This document shows, in pieces, positions 32,801 to 41,323 of a DNA stretch of 41,998 nt. The stretch is taken from assembly GCA_000432995.1 (NCBI GenBank), contig HF972654.1, positions 28,839 through 70,836 of the forward strand, read 5' to 3'. The notes under the pieces were generated by a model. It was given only the letters and a program-made list of their open reading frames with translations. It made no database searches and was not told where the DNA came from. Source of the DNA: Clostridium sp. CAG:1013. GTDB lineage: Bacteria; Bacillota; Clostridia; Oscillospirales; Acutalibacteraceae. The stretch's first letter is position 1; each line of letters opens with the position of its first letter. Both the position numbers and the translations under genes were made by a program.

Positions 32801-32889
32801 TGGCGGAGAGGAAGAGATTCGAACTCTTGGTCCCTTGCGGGATCACTAGTTTTCAAGACTAGCTCCTTAAACCACTCGGACACCTCTCC
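32801..32889 (-). tRNA. tRNA-Ser (anticodon TGA)
   Basis: The transcript begins GGAGAGGTGTCC (5' end 32889) and ends CCTCTCC-G-CCA, with CCA encoded at 32801-32803. The anticodon TGA (32855-32853) sits in loop CTTGAAA. It has a long variable arm and T-loop AGTTCGAATCT. It reads UCA and related codons and is the first gene of a two-tRNA transcript, 53 bases before tRNA-Ser(GCT). Confidence 0.95.
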
Positions 32890-32906
32890 ATGTCTGACGC
32901 TGGTAT

Positions 32907-32935
32907 ATGATATCACATGTTTTTTCAAAAGTCAA
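32907..32935 (-). promoter_or_regulatory. Promoter of the tRNA-Ser pair
   Basis: On the minus strand TTGACT (32930-32935), a 17-base spacer and TATCAT (32907-32912). The -35 box overlaps the stop codon of the upstream membrane protein gene. Confidence 0.88.
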
Positions 32936-33354
32936 TGACTTTTTTTCAAGAGATTTTGTTTTGTTTGATCTTCCAGGGATGGCTCCCGGCAAAATTCGCA
33001 CAGAGCCATGGCAGGAAGAGAAAGACCTACCCATAAAAAGGAGTAAGGCAGGCATACTTGCCCAAAGAGGTTAAAAGGTACCGTGGAGTAGTCCCAGATA
33101 TCAAATCCCAGCAGGCGGTTGAGGAGCAATCCCAGTACAAGCTCCACAGCTGTGATAATGCCGGCTCCGGCCAAAGAACGACTGATTATGTTTTTATCCT
33201 TCAACAGATCGCAGCAGATATGATTGATCAAGCAAAGGCACATTCCTCCGGCAAGCGCCATGGACGAATGTGTCTCTCCTCTCCAGAGCATTTCGATAGC
33301 TGGATAGGTCCAGCTTCCGGCCATAAAAAGAAGGGCGTCCTGATACAGATACAT
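32932..33354 (-). CDS. Putative ABC-transporter type IV membrane protein (CmpB-like, PF06541)
   Basis: The 140-residue protein has four membrane helices. It carries the family pattern: YPAIEMLWRGETHSSMALAGGMCLCLIN near residues 17-45, VELVLGLLLNRLLGFDIWDYS near 70-90, and PFNLFGQVCLPYSFLWVGLS near 93-113. Proteins of this family are annotated as putative ABC permeases, but no ATPase lies nearby and the role is not known. A GGGAGGAAG site precedes the ATG. No promoter was found; upstream is the divergent galE promoter region. Confidence 0.88.
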   Translation of the reverse strand: MYLYQDALLFMAGSWTYPAIEMLWRGETHSSMALAGGMCLCLINHICCDLLKDKNIISRSLAGAGIITAVELVLGLLLNRLLGFDIWDYSTVPFNLFGQVCLPYSFLWVGLSLPAMALCEFCREPSLEDQTKQNLLKKSH

Positions 33355-33445
33355 AGTAATTCTTCCTCCCTGATTCGCAGCGGCGTTTTTTTAGTATTCG
33401 CAGCAGGATCCTGTTTATTTCATCCAAGTGAATTAATCGAACTAC

Positions 33446-33475
33446 TTGTATTTTCCACCCCTTTTCCCTTATAAT
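33446..33475 (+). promoter_or_regulatory. Promoter of the galE-maf-yunB-ligA-galK operon
   Basis: TTGTAT (33446-33451), an 18-base spacer and a perfect TATAAT (33470-33475), about 65 bases before the galE start. Confidence 0.8.
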
Positions 33476-33543
33476 AACAAGGGAAGCCTTCGGGCAGCTT
33501 TGTGATGCTGGGAGGCAGAAAAAACAGGAAGGAAGTGCGGCGT

Positions 33544-34560
33544 GTGAAGATCCTTGTCACCGGCGGCGCCGGGTATATCGGTAGCCATACCGCCATTATT
33601 TTATTGGAGCAGGGTCACCAAGTGGTGATCGTGGACAACTTGTGCAACAGCAAAAAAGTTGCTGTTGACCGGATCGAGGAGCTTTCCGGGAAACAGGTTA
33701 GTTTCTACCAGTACGACGTGTGCGACGAAGAGAAAATGCGGGAAGTTTTTGAGAAGGAAAAGATCGACGCTGTGATCCACTTTGCGGGACTGAAAGCCGT
33801 GGGTGAGTCAGTGGCGCTTCCCTTGAAGTATTACGACAACAATTTGACTTCCACTTTGGTGCTGCTGAAAGTGATGAAGGAATTCGGCGTGGGGAATTTT
33901 GTGTTCAGTTCTTCCGCCACTGTGTACGGGGATCCTGCTTCCGTGCCCATCCGGGAGGATTTCCCTCTGTCCACTACCAATCCTTACGGCACCACGAAAC
34001 TGATGATCGAGCGGATCCTTACAGATTGTGCCAACGCGGATCCGGAGTTCCACCCGGTGCTGCTGCGGTACTTCAATCCGGTAGGCGCTCACGAGAGCGG
34101 CAAGCTGGGGGAGGACCCCAACGGCATCCCCAACAACCTGGTGCCCTATATCACTCAGACCGTGGTAGGCAAGCGTGATAAAGTCCATGTGTTCGGCAAT
34201 GACTATCCCACTCCGGACGGCACCGGCGTGAGGGACTATATTCATGTGGTGGACTTGGCGAAAGGTCACGCCGCGGTGCTGCCTTTGTTCGAGAAAGGCT
34301 TCACCGGAGTGAAAATGTATAACCTCGGCACAGGTCATGGGTACTCTGTGCTGGAGATGATCCAGGCGTTTTCCAAGGCTGCGGGAAAAGAGATTCCCTA
34401 TGCCATTGATCCCCGACGTCCTGGGGATATCCCTTCCTGCTATGCTGACTGCACCAAGGCTTGGGAAGAGCTTGGTTGGAAAGCGGAAAAAACACTGGAC
34501 GAAATGTGCGCGGACTCTCTGCGCTGGCAAAGGATGAATCCCAATGGCTTTGAAGATTGA
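33544..34560 (+). CDS. galE: UDP-glucose 4-epimerase
   Basis: The 338-residue enzyme interconverts UDP-galactose and UDP-glucose with bound NAD. It starts VKILVTGGAGYIGSHTA (Rossmann GxxGxxG), has the Ser of FSSSATVYGDP near residue 123 and the YGTTKLMIE active-site Tyr-Lys motif near 148. The length equals that of typical GalE. The start is the GTG at 33544, supported by AGGAAG and by the family N-terminus; the 14 codons open upstream are not conserved. It is the first gene of a five-gene operon and its last 17 bases overlap maf. UDP-galactose also feeds surface glycans. Confidence 0.96.
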   Translation: MKILVTGGAGYIGSHTAIILLEQGHQVVIVDNLCNSKKVAVDRIEELSGKQVSFYQYDVCDEEKMREVFEKEKIDAVIHFAGLKAVGESVALPLKYYDNNLTSTLVLLKVMKEFGVGNFVFSSSATVYGDPASVPIREDFPLSTTNPYGTTKLMIERILTDCANADPEFHPVLLRYFNPVGAHESGKLGEDPNGIPNNLVPYITQTVVGKRDKVHVFGNDYPTPDGTGVRDYIHVVDLAKGHAAVLPLFEKGFTGVKMYNLGTGHGYSVLEMIQAFSKAAGKEIPYAIDPRRPGDIPSCYADCTKAWEELGWKAEKTLDEMCADSLRWQRMNPNGFED

Positions 34561-35122
34561 ACAAAAACTAGTACTGGCTTCCTCGTCACCCAGCAGGAAA
34601 ATGCTTTTGGAGCAGGCAGGGCTCTCCTTTGACGTGGTGGTCTCCGGTGTAGACGAGACTGTCCCGGAGAACTACACACCTGCCCAGACTGTGGAAACTC
34701 TGGCCCGTCGGAAAGGAGAGGCGGTTTTGCCTCTCTGTCCGGACAAAGCTATTATTGCCGCGGATTCTGTGGTGAGCATCGACGGCCTGATTTTGGGCAA
34801 GCCCAAGGACGATGAAGCGGCGAAAGAAACTTTGCGCCGCCTTTCCGGCCGCACCCATGAGATCTTCACCGGGGTGTGTCTCCTGTGGAACGGTAAAATA
34901 GATGTGTTCCATATGAGCACCAAGGTGACGTTTTACCAGTTGACTGAGGAAGAGATTGCCGAATATGTGGCTTTGGGAGAATCCCGAGGACGGGCAGGCG
35001 CTTATGGGATCGAGGGGATCGGTGTGGTGCTGGTCCAATCCATTCAAGGTGACTACGCCAATATCGTAGGCTTACCCGTGGCGGAGACTATCCGCCGTCT
35101 GCACAAACTTTTGGGAGACTAA
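34544..35122 (+). CDS. maf: Maf-family nucleoside triphosphate pyrophosphatase
   Basis: The 192-residue protein hydrolyses non-canonical or unwanted nucleoside triphosphates (dTTP, UTP or modified) to monophosphates. Motifs are LASSSPSRKMLLEQAG near residue 11, AADSVVSIDGLILGKPKD near 70 (catalytic Asp and Lys), RLSGRTHEIFTGV near 95 and GAYGIEGIG near 155. It starts inside the end of galE with AAAGGAT just upstream, so translation is coupled. The subtype (YhdE or YceF) cannot be settled by eye. In Bacillus, maf overexpression affects septation, which fits a housekeeping place next to ligA. Confidence 0.93.
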   Translation: MALKIEQKLVLASSSPSRKMLLEQAGLSFDVVVSGVDETVPENYTPAQTVETLARRKGEAVLPLCPDKAIIAADSVVSIDGLILGKPKDDEAAKETLRRLSGRTHEIFTGVCLLWNGKIDVFHMSTKVTFYQLTEEEIAEYVALGESRGRAGAYGIEGIGVVLVQSIQGDYANIVGLPVAETIRRLHKLLGD

Positions 35123-35170
35123 ACACACTCGCACCCGAACATGCCATTCTACGTAGGATGGAGGGTGGGG

Positions 35171-35812
35171 GTGAGAAATTTGGGCAGAAGGTTTCGCAGG
35201 CGCCATGTGACAAAGAGAAGAAAGCATTGGAAAACGCTGCTGGTGATCGCCGTTGCGTCAGTTGCAGGATGGGTGGCCTTTTCCGAGTGGGGACTTGGTT
35301 CTATCTCGGAGGAACTTACTCAAGAAGCAGCCCGAGGGTATGTTTTGGCCCGGGTGAATGAAGCCGTTGAGGAATCCATGGGAGAGGAAGGCGCTTTTGT
35401 TTCTGTGGAGAACGACGAGACTGGGAGCCCTGTGGCAGTGCGTACGGATACCGCCGCTCTCAACCAGCTTCGGGCCCAGATACTCTCCCGGCTGGAGGAA
35501 ACGCTCAACGGCAGCGTGACCGTGGAAGTGCCTGCGGGCAGCCTGACAGGCGTGGCCCTCCTAAATGGCCACGGGTTCCCTGTGCCGCTGACCATGCGCA
35601 TGGAGAGTTCAGCGGACCTTTCTTTTGAGACGGAGTTCGTCTCTGCTGGGATCAATCAGAGCTGCCATCGGATTACCATGACCATAACGGTGCAGACATA
35701 TTCCCAATCCAAGCGTTTTGAGACGCAGGCTCAAGTGGAGACTTCCACAGTTCTTGCGGAAACGGTTCTGGTGGGAAATGTACCAGAGGGCGGGCTTTTC
35801 AATATGGGATAA
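35171..35812 (+). CDS. yunB: Sporulation protein YunB
   Basis: The 213-residue protein matches YunB, a membrane-anchored sporulation protein that in Bacillus is made under sigma-E in the mother cell. A very basic N-terminus (RRFRRRHVTKRRKHWK) precedes one membrane helix. The extracytoplasmic domain has AVEESMGEEG, LRAQILSRLEE, VEVPAGSLTGVALLNGHGFPVPL and INQSCHRITMTI. The GTG at 35171 is chosen because GGAGGG lies 5 bases upstream; an ATG ten codons earlier has no site. It is inside a vegetative operon, 13 bases before ligA. It is the clearest sign in the window that the organism forms spores. Confidence 0.92.
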   Translation: MRNLGRRFRRRHVTKRRKHWKTLLVIAVASVAGWVAFSEWGLGSISEELTQEAARGYVLARVNEAVEESMGEEGAFVSVENDETGSPVAVRTDTAALNQLRAQILSRLEETLNGSVTVEVPAGSLTGVALLNGHGFPVPLTMRMESSADLSFETEFVSAGINQSCHRITMTITVQTYSQSKRFETQAQVETSTVLAETVLVGNVPEGGLFNMG

Positions 35813-35824
35813 AAGGAAAATACT

Positions 35825-37828
35825 ATGGAAAAACAAGAAGTACAACGCCGGCTGGAAGAGTTGCGGGAACAGATCCGCTACCACAGCCGAAAATACTATA
35901 CGGAAGACGATCCGGAGATCAGCGACTATGAATACGATCAGCTGTACCGGCAGCTGGAAACCTTGGAAGGGGAATACCCCGACCTTGTGACAGAAGATTC
36001 TCCCACCCGGAAGATCGGCGGAGCGGTGTACAACACTTTTGCTCCAGTGGTCCACCAGGTACCTCTGGAGAGTCTGCATGACTCTTTCTCTCCTGAGGAG
36101 TTGCTGGATTTTGACCGCCGTGTTCGGGAGACCGTGGGGGAAACGGAGTACGTGGTGGAACCCAAGTTTGACGGGCTCTCCGTGGCTTTGGAATACCGAA
36201 ACGGCGTATTCGTCAGAGGCTCCACCCGGGGCGATGGCGTTACGGGGGAGGATGTGACGGAAAATATCCGTACCATCCGTTCTGTACCCAAAGTGCTGGG
36301 AGAACCAGTGCCGTTCCTGGAAGTCCGGGGCGAGGTGTACATGTCTGACGGCAGCTTTGAGCGCCTTTGTGAGCGCCAGGAGCTTATGGAAGAAAAGACC
36401 TTTAAGAATCCCCGGAATGCCGCGGCAGGTTCCCTGCGTCAGAAAGATCCGAAAATCACGGCCCAGCGGGAATTGAGCATCTTTGTGTTCAACGTTCAGC
36501 AGGTGGAAGGAAAGACTCTCACCTGCCACGATCAGTCCCTGGAATGGCTTCGGACACTGGGCTTCCCTGTGTCTGCGGACTATCGGAAATCCCGTGATAT
36601 TGAAACCATCCTGGAGTATATCCGGGAGATCGGGGACAAGCGAGGAGATTTTGATTTCCCCATTGACGGCGCGGTTGTAAAGGTAAATGACTTTGCACAA
36701 CGGGAGGAACTGGGCAGTACAGCAAAGTTCCCCCGCTGGGCGGAGGCTTTCAAGTATCCGCCGGAAGAGAAAGAGACCACTTTGCTGGATATCGAGGTCA
36801 ATGTGGGCCGCACCGGTGTGCTTACCCCCACAGGACGGTTCGAGCCAGTGACTCTGGCTGGCACAACGGTCAGCCGGGCCACTCTGCATAACCAGGATTT
36901 CATCTCCGAAAAAGATATCCGCATCGGCAGTAAGGTAATTCTGCGGAAAGCAGGGGAGATTATCCCCGAGGTTGTAGCGGTTTTGGAGAGTCCCCCGGAT
37001 TCTCAGCCCTACCTGTTGCCGGAGACATGCCCCTCCTGCGGAGAACGGGTCACCCGAGTGGATGGGGAAGCAGCCACTCGCTGCACCAACCCTCAATGTC
37101 CAGCCCAGCTTTTGAGAAACTTGATCCATTTTGCCTCCCGGGATGCCATGGACATCGACGGTTTGGGGCCCGCCATTTTGGAACAGCTGCTTCAACAGGA
37201 AATGATCGCGTCCCCAGCGGACTTGTACACCTTGGAGGTGTCTCAGCTTCAAACGCTGGAACGCTTTGGAAAAAAGAGCGCTCAGAACTTGGTAGCGTCC
37301 ATCGAGCGTTCTAAATCAAACGATCTGTCGCGACTGGTGTACGCTTTGGGAATCCCCCATATCGGCGCCAAGGCTGCTCAAGTACTCTGCGCCGCTGTTC
37401 CTACTATGGAGGCGCTGGAAAACGCCAAAGAAGATGATCTGGCTCAGATCGAAGGATTTGGCGGCATCATGGCGGAGGAAGTGGTTGCCTTCTTCCAGAA
37501 GGAGTCCGCCCAGAAGTTGGTGGCGCGCCTGAAGGAATTAGGCGTGAATATGGAGGCACAGCGTCAGGAGACTCAGAGTTCTACTTTTGCTGGGAGCACT
37601 TTTGTGCTGACGGGTACGCTGCCTACCATGAGCCGAAAAGAGGCCACCCAGCTCATTGAGAGCCATGGGGGAAAGGTCACCTCTTCGGTCTCGAAAAAAA
37701 CAAGCTATGTGCTGGCGGGTGAAGAAGCCGGAAGCAAACTGGACAAAGCCCGTCAGTTAGAGATCCCCGTGCTTACGGAGGAAGATCTTATAAACATGTT
37801 AAATGGTCAAGAAACAGAAAGGATGTGA
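35825..37828 (+). CDS. ligA: NAD-dependent DNA ligase
   Basis: The 667-residue enzyme seals nicks in replication and repair using NAD. In order: domain Ia and the adenylation domain with VEPKFDGLS (catalytic Lys near residue 113), then GDGVTGEDVT and FPIDGAVVKVND. After these come the OB fold, a four-Cys zinc site (CPSCGE and CTNPQC near 400-425), helix-hairpin-helix repeats and a C-terminal BRCT domain (FAGSTFVLTGTLPTMSRKEA onwards, about 590-667). All key motifs are intact and the length is typical. AAAAGGAAAA lies before the ATG. It follows yunB by 12 bases and precedes galK by 6. Confidence 0.98.
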   Translation: MEKQEVQRRLEELREQIRYHSRKYYTEDDPEISDYEYDQLYRQLETLEGEYPDLVTEDSPTRKIGGAVYNTFAPVVHQVPLESLHDSFSPEELLDFDRRVRETVGETEYVVEPKFDGLSVALEYRNGVFVRGSTRGDGVTGEDVTENIRTIRSVPKVLGEPVPFLEVRGEVYMSDGSFERLCERQELMEEKTFKNPRNAAAGSLRQKDPKITAQRELSIFVFNVQQVEGKTLTCHDQSLEWLRTLGFPVSADYRKSRDIETILEYIREIGDKRGDFDFPIDGAVVKVNDFAQREELGSTAKFPRWAEAFKYPPEEKETTLLDIEVNVGRTGVLTPTGRFEPVTLAGTTVSRATLHNQDFISEKDIRIGSKVILRKAGEIIPEVVAVLESPPDSQPYLLPETCPSCGERVTRVDGEAATRCTNPQCPAQLLRNLIHFASRDAMDIDGLGPAILEQLLQQEMIASPADLYTLEVSQLQTLERFGKKSAQNLVASIERSKSNDLSRLVYALGIPHIGAKAAQVLCAAVPTMEALENAKEDDLAQIEGFGGIMAEEVVAFFQKESAQKLVARLKELGVNMEAQRQETQSSTFAGSTFVLTGTLPTMSRKEATQLIESHGGKVTSSVSKKTSYVLAGEEAGSKLDKARQLEIPVLTEEDLINMLNGQETERM

Positions 37829-37834
37829 CCGTGC

Positions 37835-39073
37835 ATGATCTGCAAATTTGAGGAACTGTATCAACAGGAAGCGCAGGCTCAGCGAGCCCGCTATAACGAG
37901 CTGCGGGAAGGATTCCAGCAGAGCTTTGGTGACAGTGAAGGCGGAGAGTTTTTCAGCGCTCCTGGCCGGACCGAGGTGGGAGGCAATCATACCGACCACA
38001 ACCACGGTCGCGTGCTTGCTGCCGCGGTGAATCTGGATATCGCTGCTTACGCTCGGAAAACAGACAACAACAAAGCAATCCTGAAGTCTGCTGAGTACAC
38101 AAAGATCGACGTGGTGGATTTGGACGATCTGGAGCGCAAAGAGGAAGAAGATGGTGTTTCTTCCGCACTGCTTCGGGGCATTTGTGCCCGCTGCCGGGAA
38201 CTGGGTTACAATGTAGGCGGTTTTGAAGCCTACACCAAAACTAGAGTTCTGAAAGGTTCCGGACTTTCCAGCTCGGCGGCCTTTGAGGTGCTGGTGGTCA
38301 CCATTATCAGCCATTTGTACAATGATGGAAAGATCGACCCTGTCACTGCGGCAAAGATTGCTCAGTACGCGGAGAACGTCTATTTTGGCAAGCCCTCCGG
38401 ACTGTTGGATCAGATGGCAAGTTCCGTGGGTGGCTTTACCTCCATTGACTTTAAAGATCCTGAAAATCCTGTCATCAATAAGGTGGATTTTGACATCACC
38501 GCAGCTGGTTACGCCCTGTGCGTGGTAGACACCGGCGGCAACCACGCCGACCTGACTGGCGAGTACGCTGCCATTCCTCAGGAGATGAAACAGGTAGCAG
38601 CCTTCTTCGGTAAGGAATTCCTTCGGGATGTGGATGAAAAAGAGTTCTACGAACATATCGGTGAAGTCCGCAAGGCCACAAATGACCGTGCAGTGTTGCG
38701 GGCAATGCACTTCTTTGACGACGACCGCCTGGCCGCTGAGGAGGCAAAAGCTCTCCGGGACGGCGATCTGGAAGCCTTCAAGGGAATGATCATCGCTTCT
38801 GGACGTTCCTCTTTGCAGCGTCTGCAAAACGTGTTCGCGTCCGTCGCTCCTCTGGAGCAGGGATTGACCCTGGCACTGGCGCTGTCCGAGCGTCTGCTGG
38901 CAGGCAAGGGCGCTTGGCGTGTCCACGGTGGCGGTTTCGCCGGAACCATTCAAGCATTTGTTCCTCTGGATCTTCTGGACGAATATCGTACTGAGATTGA
39001 AAAGGTGTTCGGTCAGGGTAGCTGTTATGTGTTGTCCATCCGTCAGGCTGGCGGCACCAAAGTGGAACTGTAA
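37835..39073 (+). CDS. galK: Galactokinase
   Basis: The 412-residue GHMP kinase phosphorylates galactose at C1. The galactokinase signature FSAPGRTEVGGNHTDHNHG lies near residues 40-58, the phosphate loop LKGSGLSSSAAFEVL near 145, DTGGNHADL near 235 and the third GHMP motif HGGGFAGTIQAF near 368. The protein is slightly longer than the usual 390 residues, with an extended N-terminus. It is the last gene of the galE operon, and a strong terminator follows. galT, which would link GalK to GalE in the Leloir pathway, is not in the window. Confidence 0.95.
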   Translation: MICKFEELYQQEAQAQRARYNELREGFQQSFGDSEGGEFFSAPGRTEVGGNHTDHNHGRVLAAAVNLDIAAYARKTDNNKAILKSAEYTKIDVVDLDDLERKEEEDGVSSALLRGICARCRELGYNVGGFEAYTKTRVLKGSGLSSSAAFEVLVVTIISHLYNDGKIDPVTAAKIAQYAENVYFGKPSGLLDQMASSVGGFTSIDFKDPENPVINKVDFDITAAGYALCVVDTGGNHADLTGEYAAIPQEMKQVAAFFGKEFLRDVDEKEFYEHIGEVRKATNDRAVLRAMHFFDDDRLAAEEAKALRDGDLEAFKGMIIASGRSSLQRLQNVFASVAPLEQGLTLALALSERLLAGKGAWRVHGGGFAGTIQAFVPLDLLDEYRTEIEKVFGQGSCYVLSIRQAGGTKVEL

Positions 39074-39080
39074 ATAAACA

Positions 39081-39128
39081 AAAAAGGCTTCGCTGCCGTC
39101 GGGAAACCGGGGCAGCGAAGCTTTTTTT
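39081..39128. terminator. Bidirectional terminator between galK and the BlaI-like gene
   Basis: GCTTCGCTGCC (39087-39097) pairs with GGCAGCGAAGC (39111-39121) over 11 bp, with T7 on the plus strand and T6 on the minus strand. Confidence 0.93.
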
Positions 39129-39164
39129 GTCCTACCATAAAAAGGCAATGGGAAACACAGCATG

Positions 39165-39575
39165 TTATCCTTTGCGGCGTTTCAAGATTTTTTCCAGATC
39201 TTGAAGAAACCCGTCTACATCTTCCACGTGGGAGTATTTCAGCAGAGAGCACACAATGGATGGAATATCCTCTGGTGTGAATTTTTCCGAGGAAGTGATC
39301 TGCAATGCGAAATGCTCGTTGCGGGTCACCGTGGGAGCGTAGCGCCGGGCATAGTTGCGTTCCTTTCCCATGCCGCTTACCACCACGATGTATTCCTTCT
39401 CGATCAGGTCATTAATGAGCAGATGGAAGGAGTTGACAGCGAACAGGGGTTTTTCCTTTTCGGTCAACGCAGCTTCCAAAATCTCGGGACGGCCCAAAGG
39501 TCTGTCAGCGTCCCACAAGATCTCCATTAATGCCAATTCCGATTTCGTGAGTGGGAACCGTTTGTTCTTTTTCAT
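39165..39575 (-). CDS. BlaI/MecI/CopY-family transcriptional repressor
   Basis: The 136-residue protein has the BlaI/MecI winged helix: LTKSELALMEILWDADRPLGRPEILEAA near residues 9-36 and FAVNSFHLLINDLIEKEYIVVV near 45-66, where recognition helix and wing lie. A C-terminal dimerisation part with LLKYSHVEDVDGFLQDLEKIL follows. Classical members are inactivated by cleavage by a BlaR1/MecR1 receptor, but no such gene is adjacent, so the target is unknown. GAGGT precedes the ATG, and the gene has its own consensus promoter, back to back with miaB. Confidence 0.88.
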   Translation of the reverse strand: MKKNKRFPLTKSELALMEILWDADRPLGRPEILEAALTEKEKPLFAVNSFHLLINDLIEKEYIVVVSGMGKERNYARRYAPTVTRNEHFALQITSSEKFTPEDIPSIVCSLLKYSHVEDVDGFLQDLEKILKRRKG

Positions 39576-39619
39576 AGGGTACCTCAGTTAAAATTAATTT
39601 CGCTCAAATGTATACGTTC

Positions 39620-39648
39620 AGTTTAATTTTTTGCTTTGAAAAAGTCAA
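39620..39648 (-). promoter_or_regulatory. Promoter of the BlaI-like gene
   Basis: On the minus strand TTGACT (39643-39648), a 17-base spacer and TAAACT (39620-39625). A GTATAC palindrome lies just downstream and could be an autoregulatory operator. Confidence 0.85.
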
Positions 39649-39796
39649 GATAGTTTCCGTAATTCCACAAAAAAATATACAAAAATAAGAGGACTTGTCA
39701 TTTTTGTCTGCATTTTTGGAAAAATTTGGAAGAAAACCATGGCAGTTTTATGGACAGCCTCAAATGCCGCAGGAAAAATCGAATAGGGCATTTTCC

Positions 39797-39825
39797 TTGC
39801 AGTTTTGTGGACGCTGTGGTATACT
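39797..39825 (+). promoter_or_regulatory. Promoter of miaB
   Basis: TTGCAG (39797-39802), a 17-base spacer and TATACT (39820-39825). It lies inside the open frame that extends upstream of miaB, which argues for the TTG start at 39892. Confidence 0.82.
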
Positions 39826-39891
39826 ATTCAACAGGTTGTGCCCATTTTCACTTGGGACCACAGCCGGTATCATTTTCGAGGAGTGTGGCCT

Positions 39892-41301
39892 TTGGAAAAT
39901 CAGCTTGCTCAGGAAGAGCTCTCCCGTCAAAGATTATATGCGGCCGACGTGGCCGAAATGATGAAAGTTCGCGCTAGGGGCCCTGTACCGCTGGCTTATG
40001 TGCGCACCTACGGATGCCAGCAGAACGTGGCCGACGGGGAAAAAATCAAAGGCATGCTCAGCAAAATGGGCTTTGAGTTTGTCCATTCCCCTGAAGAGGC
40101 GGACTTCATTCTGTTCAACACCTGCGCGGTACGGGAGCACGCGGAAGATCGGGTGTTCGGCAACGTGGGAGCGTTGAAAAATATTAAGCGGCGTCACCCT
40201 TCCACCATCATCGCGGTATGCGGTTGCATGACGGAACAGGAGCATGTGGCGGAGCGTTTCCGCAAGAGCTTTCCTTTTGTGAACATTGTGTTCGGCACCC
40301 ATGTGATCCACCGGCTGCCCGAGATGCTCTATACCGCTATCACCGATTCTAAGCGAGTGTTCCTTCGGGGGCATGAAGGGGAAGAGGTGCTGGAAGGCAT
40401 CCCTACCCGCCGGGACGGCAAGTCCAGAGCTTGGGTGACGGTGATGCTGGGCTGCGACAATTTCTGCTCCTACTGCATTGTGCCTTATGTGCGTGGCCGT
40501 GAAAAAAGCCGCCGGCCTGATGAGATCGTAGCTGAGTGCCGGGAATTGATCGAAGCCGGTTACAAGGAGATCACCCTGCTGGGGCAGAACGTCAACTCCT
40601 ACGGGAAAGGTCTGGAGGAGAATGTGAATTTCGCAGAGCTTCTCCGCCGGATCGACGCTATCCCCGGGGATTACCGTATCCGGTTCATGACGTCTCATCC
40701 CAAGGACGCTTCTAAAGAGCTGTTCGACGTGATGGCCGGCAGCACTCACATTCCTCACTACATTCATCTGCCTTTCCAGTCTGGAAATGACCGGGTCTTG
40801 AAGGAAATGAACCGGCATTACGACCGGGAGCAGTACCTTTCATTGATCCGCTACGCCAGAAGTGTCATGCCGGATATCAGTTTTACTTCGGACGTGATTG
40901 TGGGATTCCCCGGGGAGACCTATGAGGAGTTTCAAGATACGCTGAGTTTGATCCAGGAAGTGGAGTTCACCTCCTTGTTTACCTTTATCTATTCTCCCCG
41001 TCAGGGGACAAGGGCCGCCAAGATGCCAGACCCTGTCTCCCACGAGGAAAAGACCCGCTGGTTCTCGGAACTTTTAAAGGTCCAGGAAGAAGTTGCTGCC
41101 CGGCGCTGCCAGAGTATGGTGGGCACCACTGAGCGTGTTTTGGTAGAGGAGCGAAACGAGAAGTCCGGCCTGCTTTCCGGCAGGACCAATTCCAGTGTGG
41201 TCATCGAGTTTCCCGGAGAAGATGAGCTCCTGGGGCAGTACGTCACCGTAAAAGTCACCAGTGCCCGCAGTTGGATGCTCCAGGGAGAACTGGTGGATTA
41301 A
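39892..41301 (+). CDS. miaB: tRNA-2-methylthio-N6-dimethylallyladenosine synthase MiaB
   Basis: The 469-residue radical-SAM enzyme adds a methylthio group to i6A37 of tRNAs that read UNN codons. The N-terminal domain has three cluster cysteines (YGCQQN, NTCAVRE and VCGCM). The radical-SAM motif is GCDNFCSYCIVPYVRGRE (CxxxCxxC) near residue 185, followed by GQNVNSYGKG. A TRAM domain closes the protein. The open frame reaches back to 39805, but a TTG at 39892 with GAGGAG 8 bases upstream is the likely start, since the promoter lies in the earlier part. It heads a transcript that includes the next two genes. Confidence 0.95.
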   Translation: MENQLAQEELSRQRLYAADVAEMMKVRARGPVPLAYVRTYGCQQNVADGEKIKGMLSKMGFEFVHSPEEADFILFNTCAVREHAEDRVFGNVGALKNIKRRHPSTIIAVCGCMTEQEHVAERFRKSFPFVNIVFGTHVIHRLPEMLYTAITDSKRVFLRGHEGEEVLEGIPTRRDGKSRAWVTVMLGCDNFCSYCIVPYVRGREKSRRPDEIVAECRELIEAGYKEITLLGQNVNSYGKGLEENVNFAELLRRIDAIPGDYRIRFMTSHPKDASKELFDVMAGSTHIPHYIHLPFQSGNDRVLKEMNRHYDREQYLSLIRYARSVMPDISFTSDVIVGFPGETYEEFQDTLSLIQEVEFTSLFTFIYSPRQGTRAAKMPDPVSHEEKTRWFSELLKVQEEVAARRCQSMVGTTERVLVEERNEKSGLLSGRTNSSVVIEFPGEDELLGQYVTVKVTSARSWMLQGELVD

Positions 41302-41323
41302 TCCTGAAAAGGAGAGATGTTCT

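Noticed and set aside
35609..37252. 547-codon open frame on the minus strand
   Set aside because: It lies antisense to ligA, whose motifs and length are complete; the composition is that of a reverse-strand shadow, and no ribosome binding site or family pattern is seen.
37799..39163. 454-codon open frame on the minus strand
   Set aside because: Antisense to galK, which is fully supported; the minus frame has no recognisable protein pattern.
39934..40818. 294-codon minus-strand frame
   Set aside because: Antisense to miaB, no family pattern.
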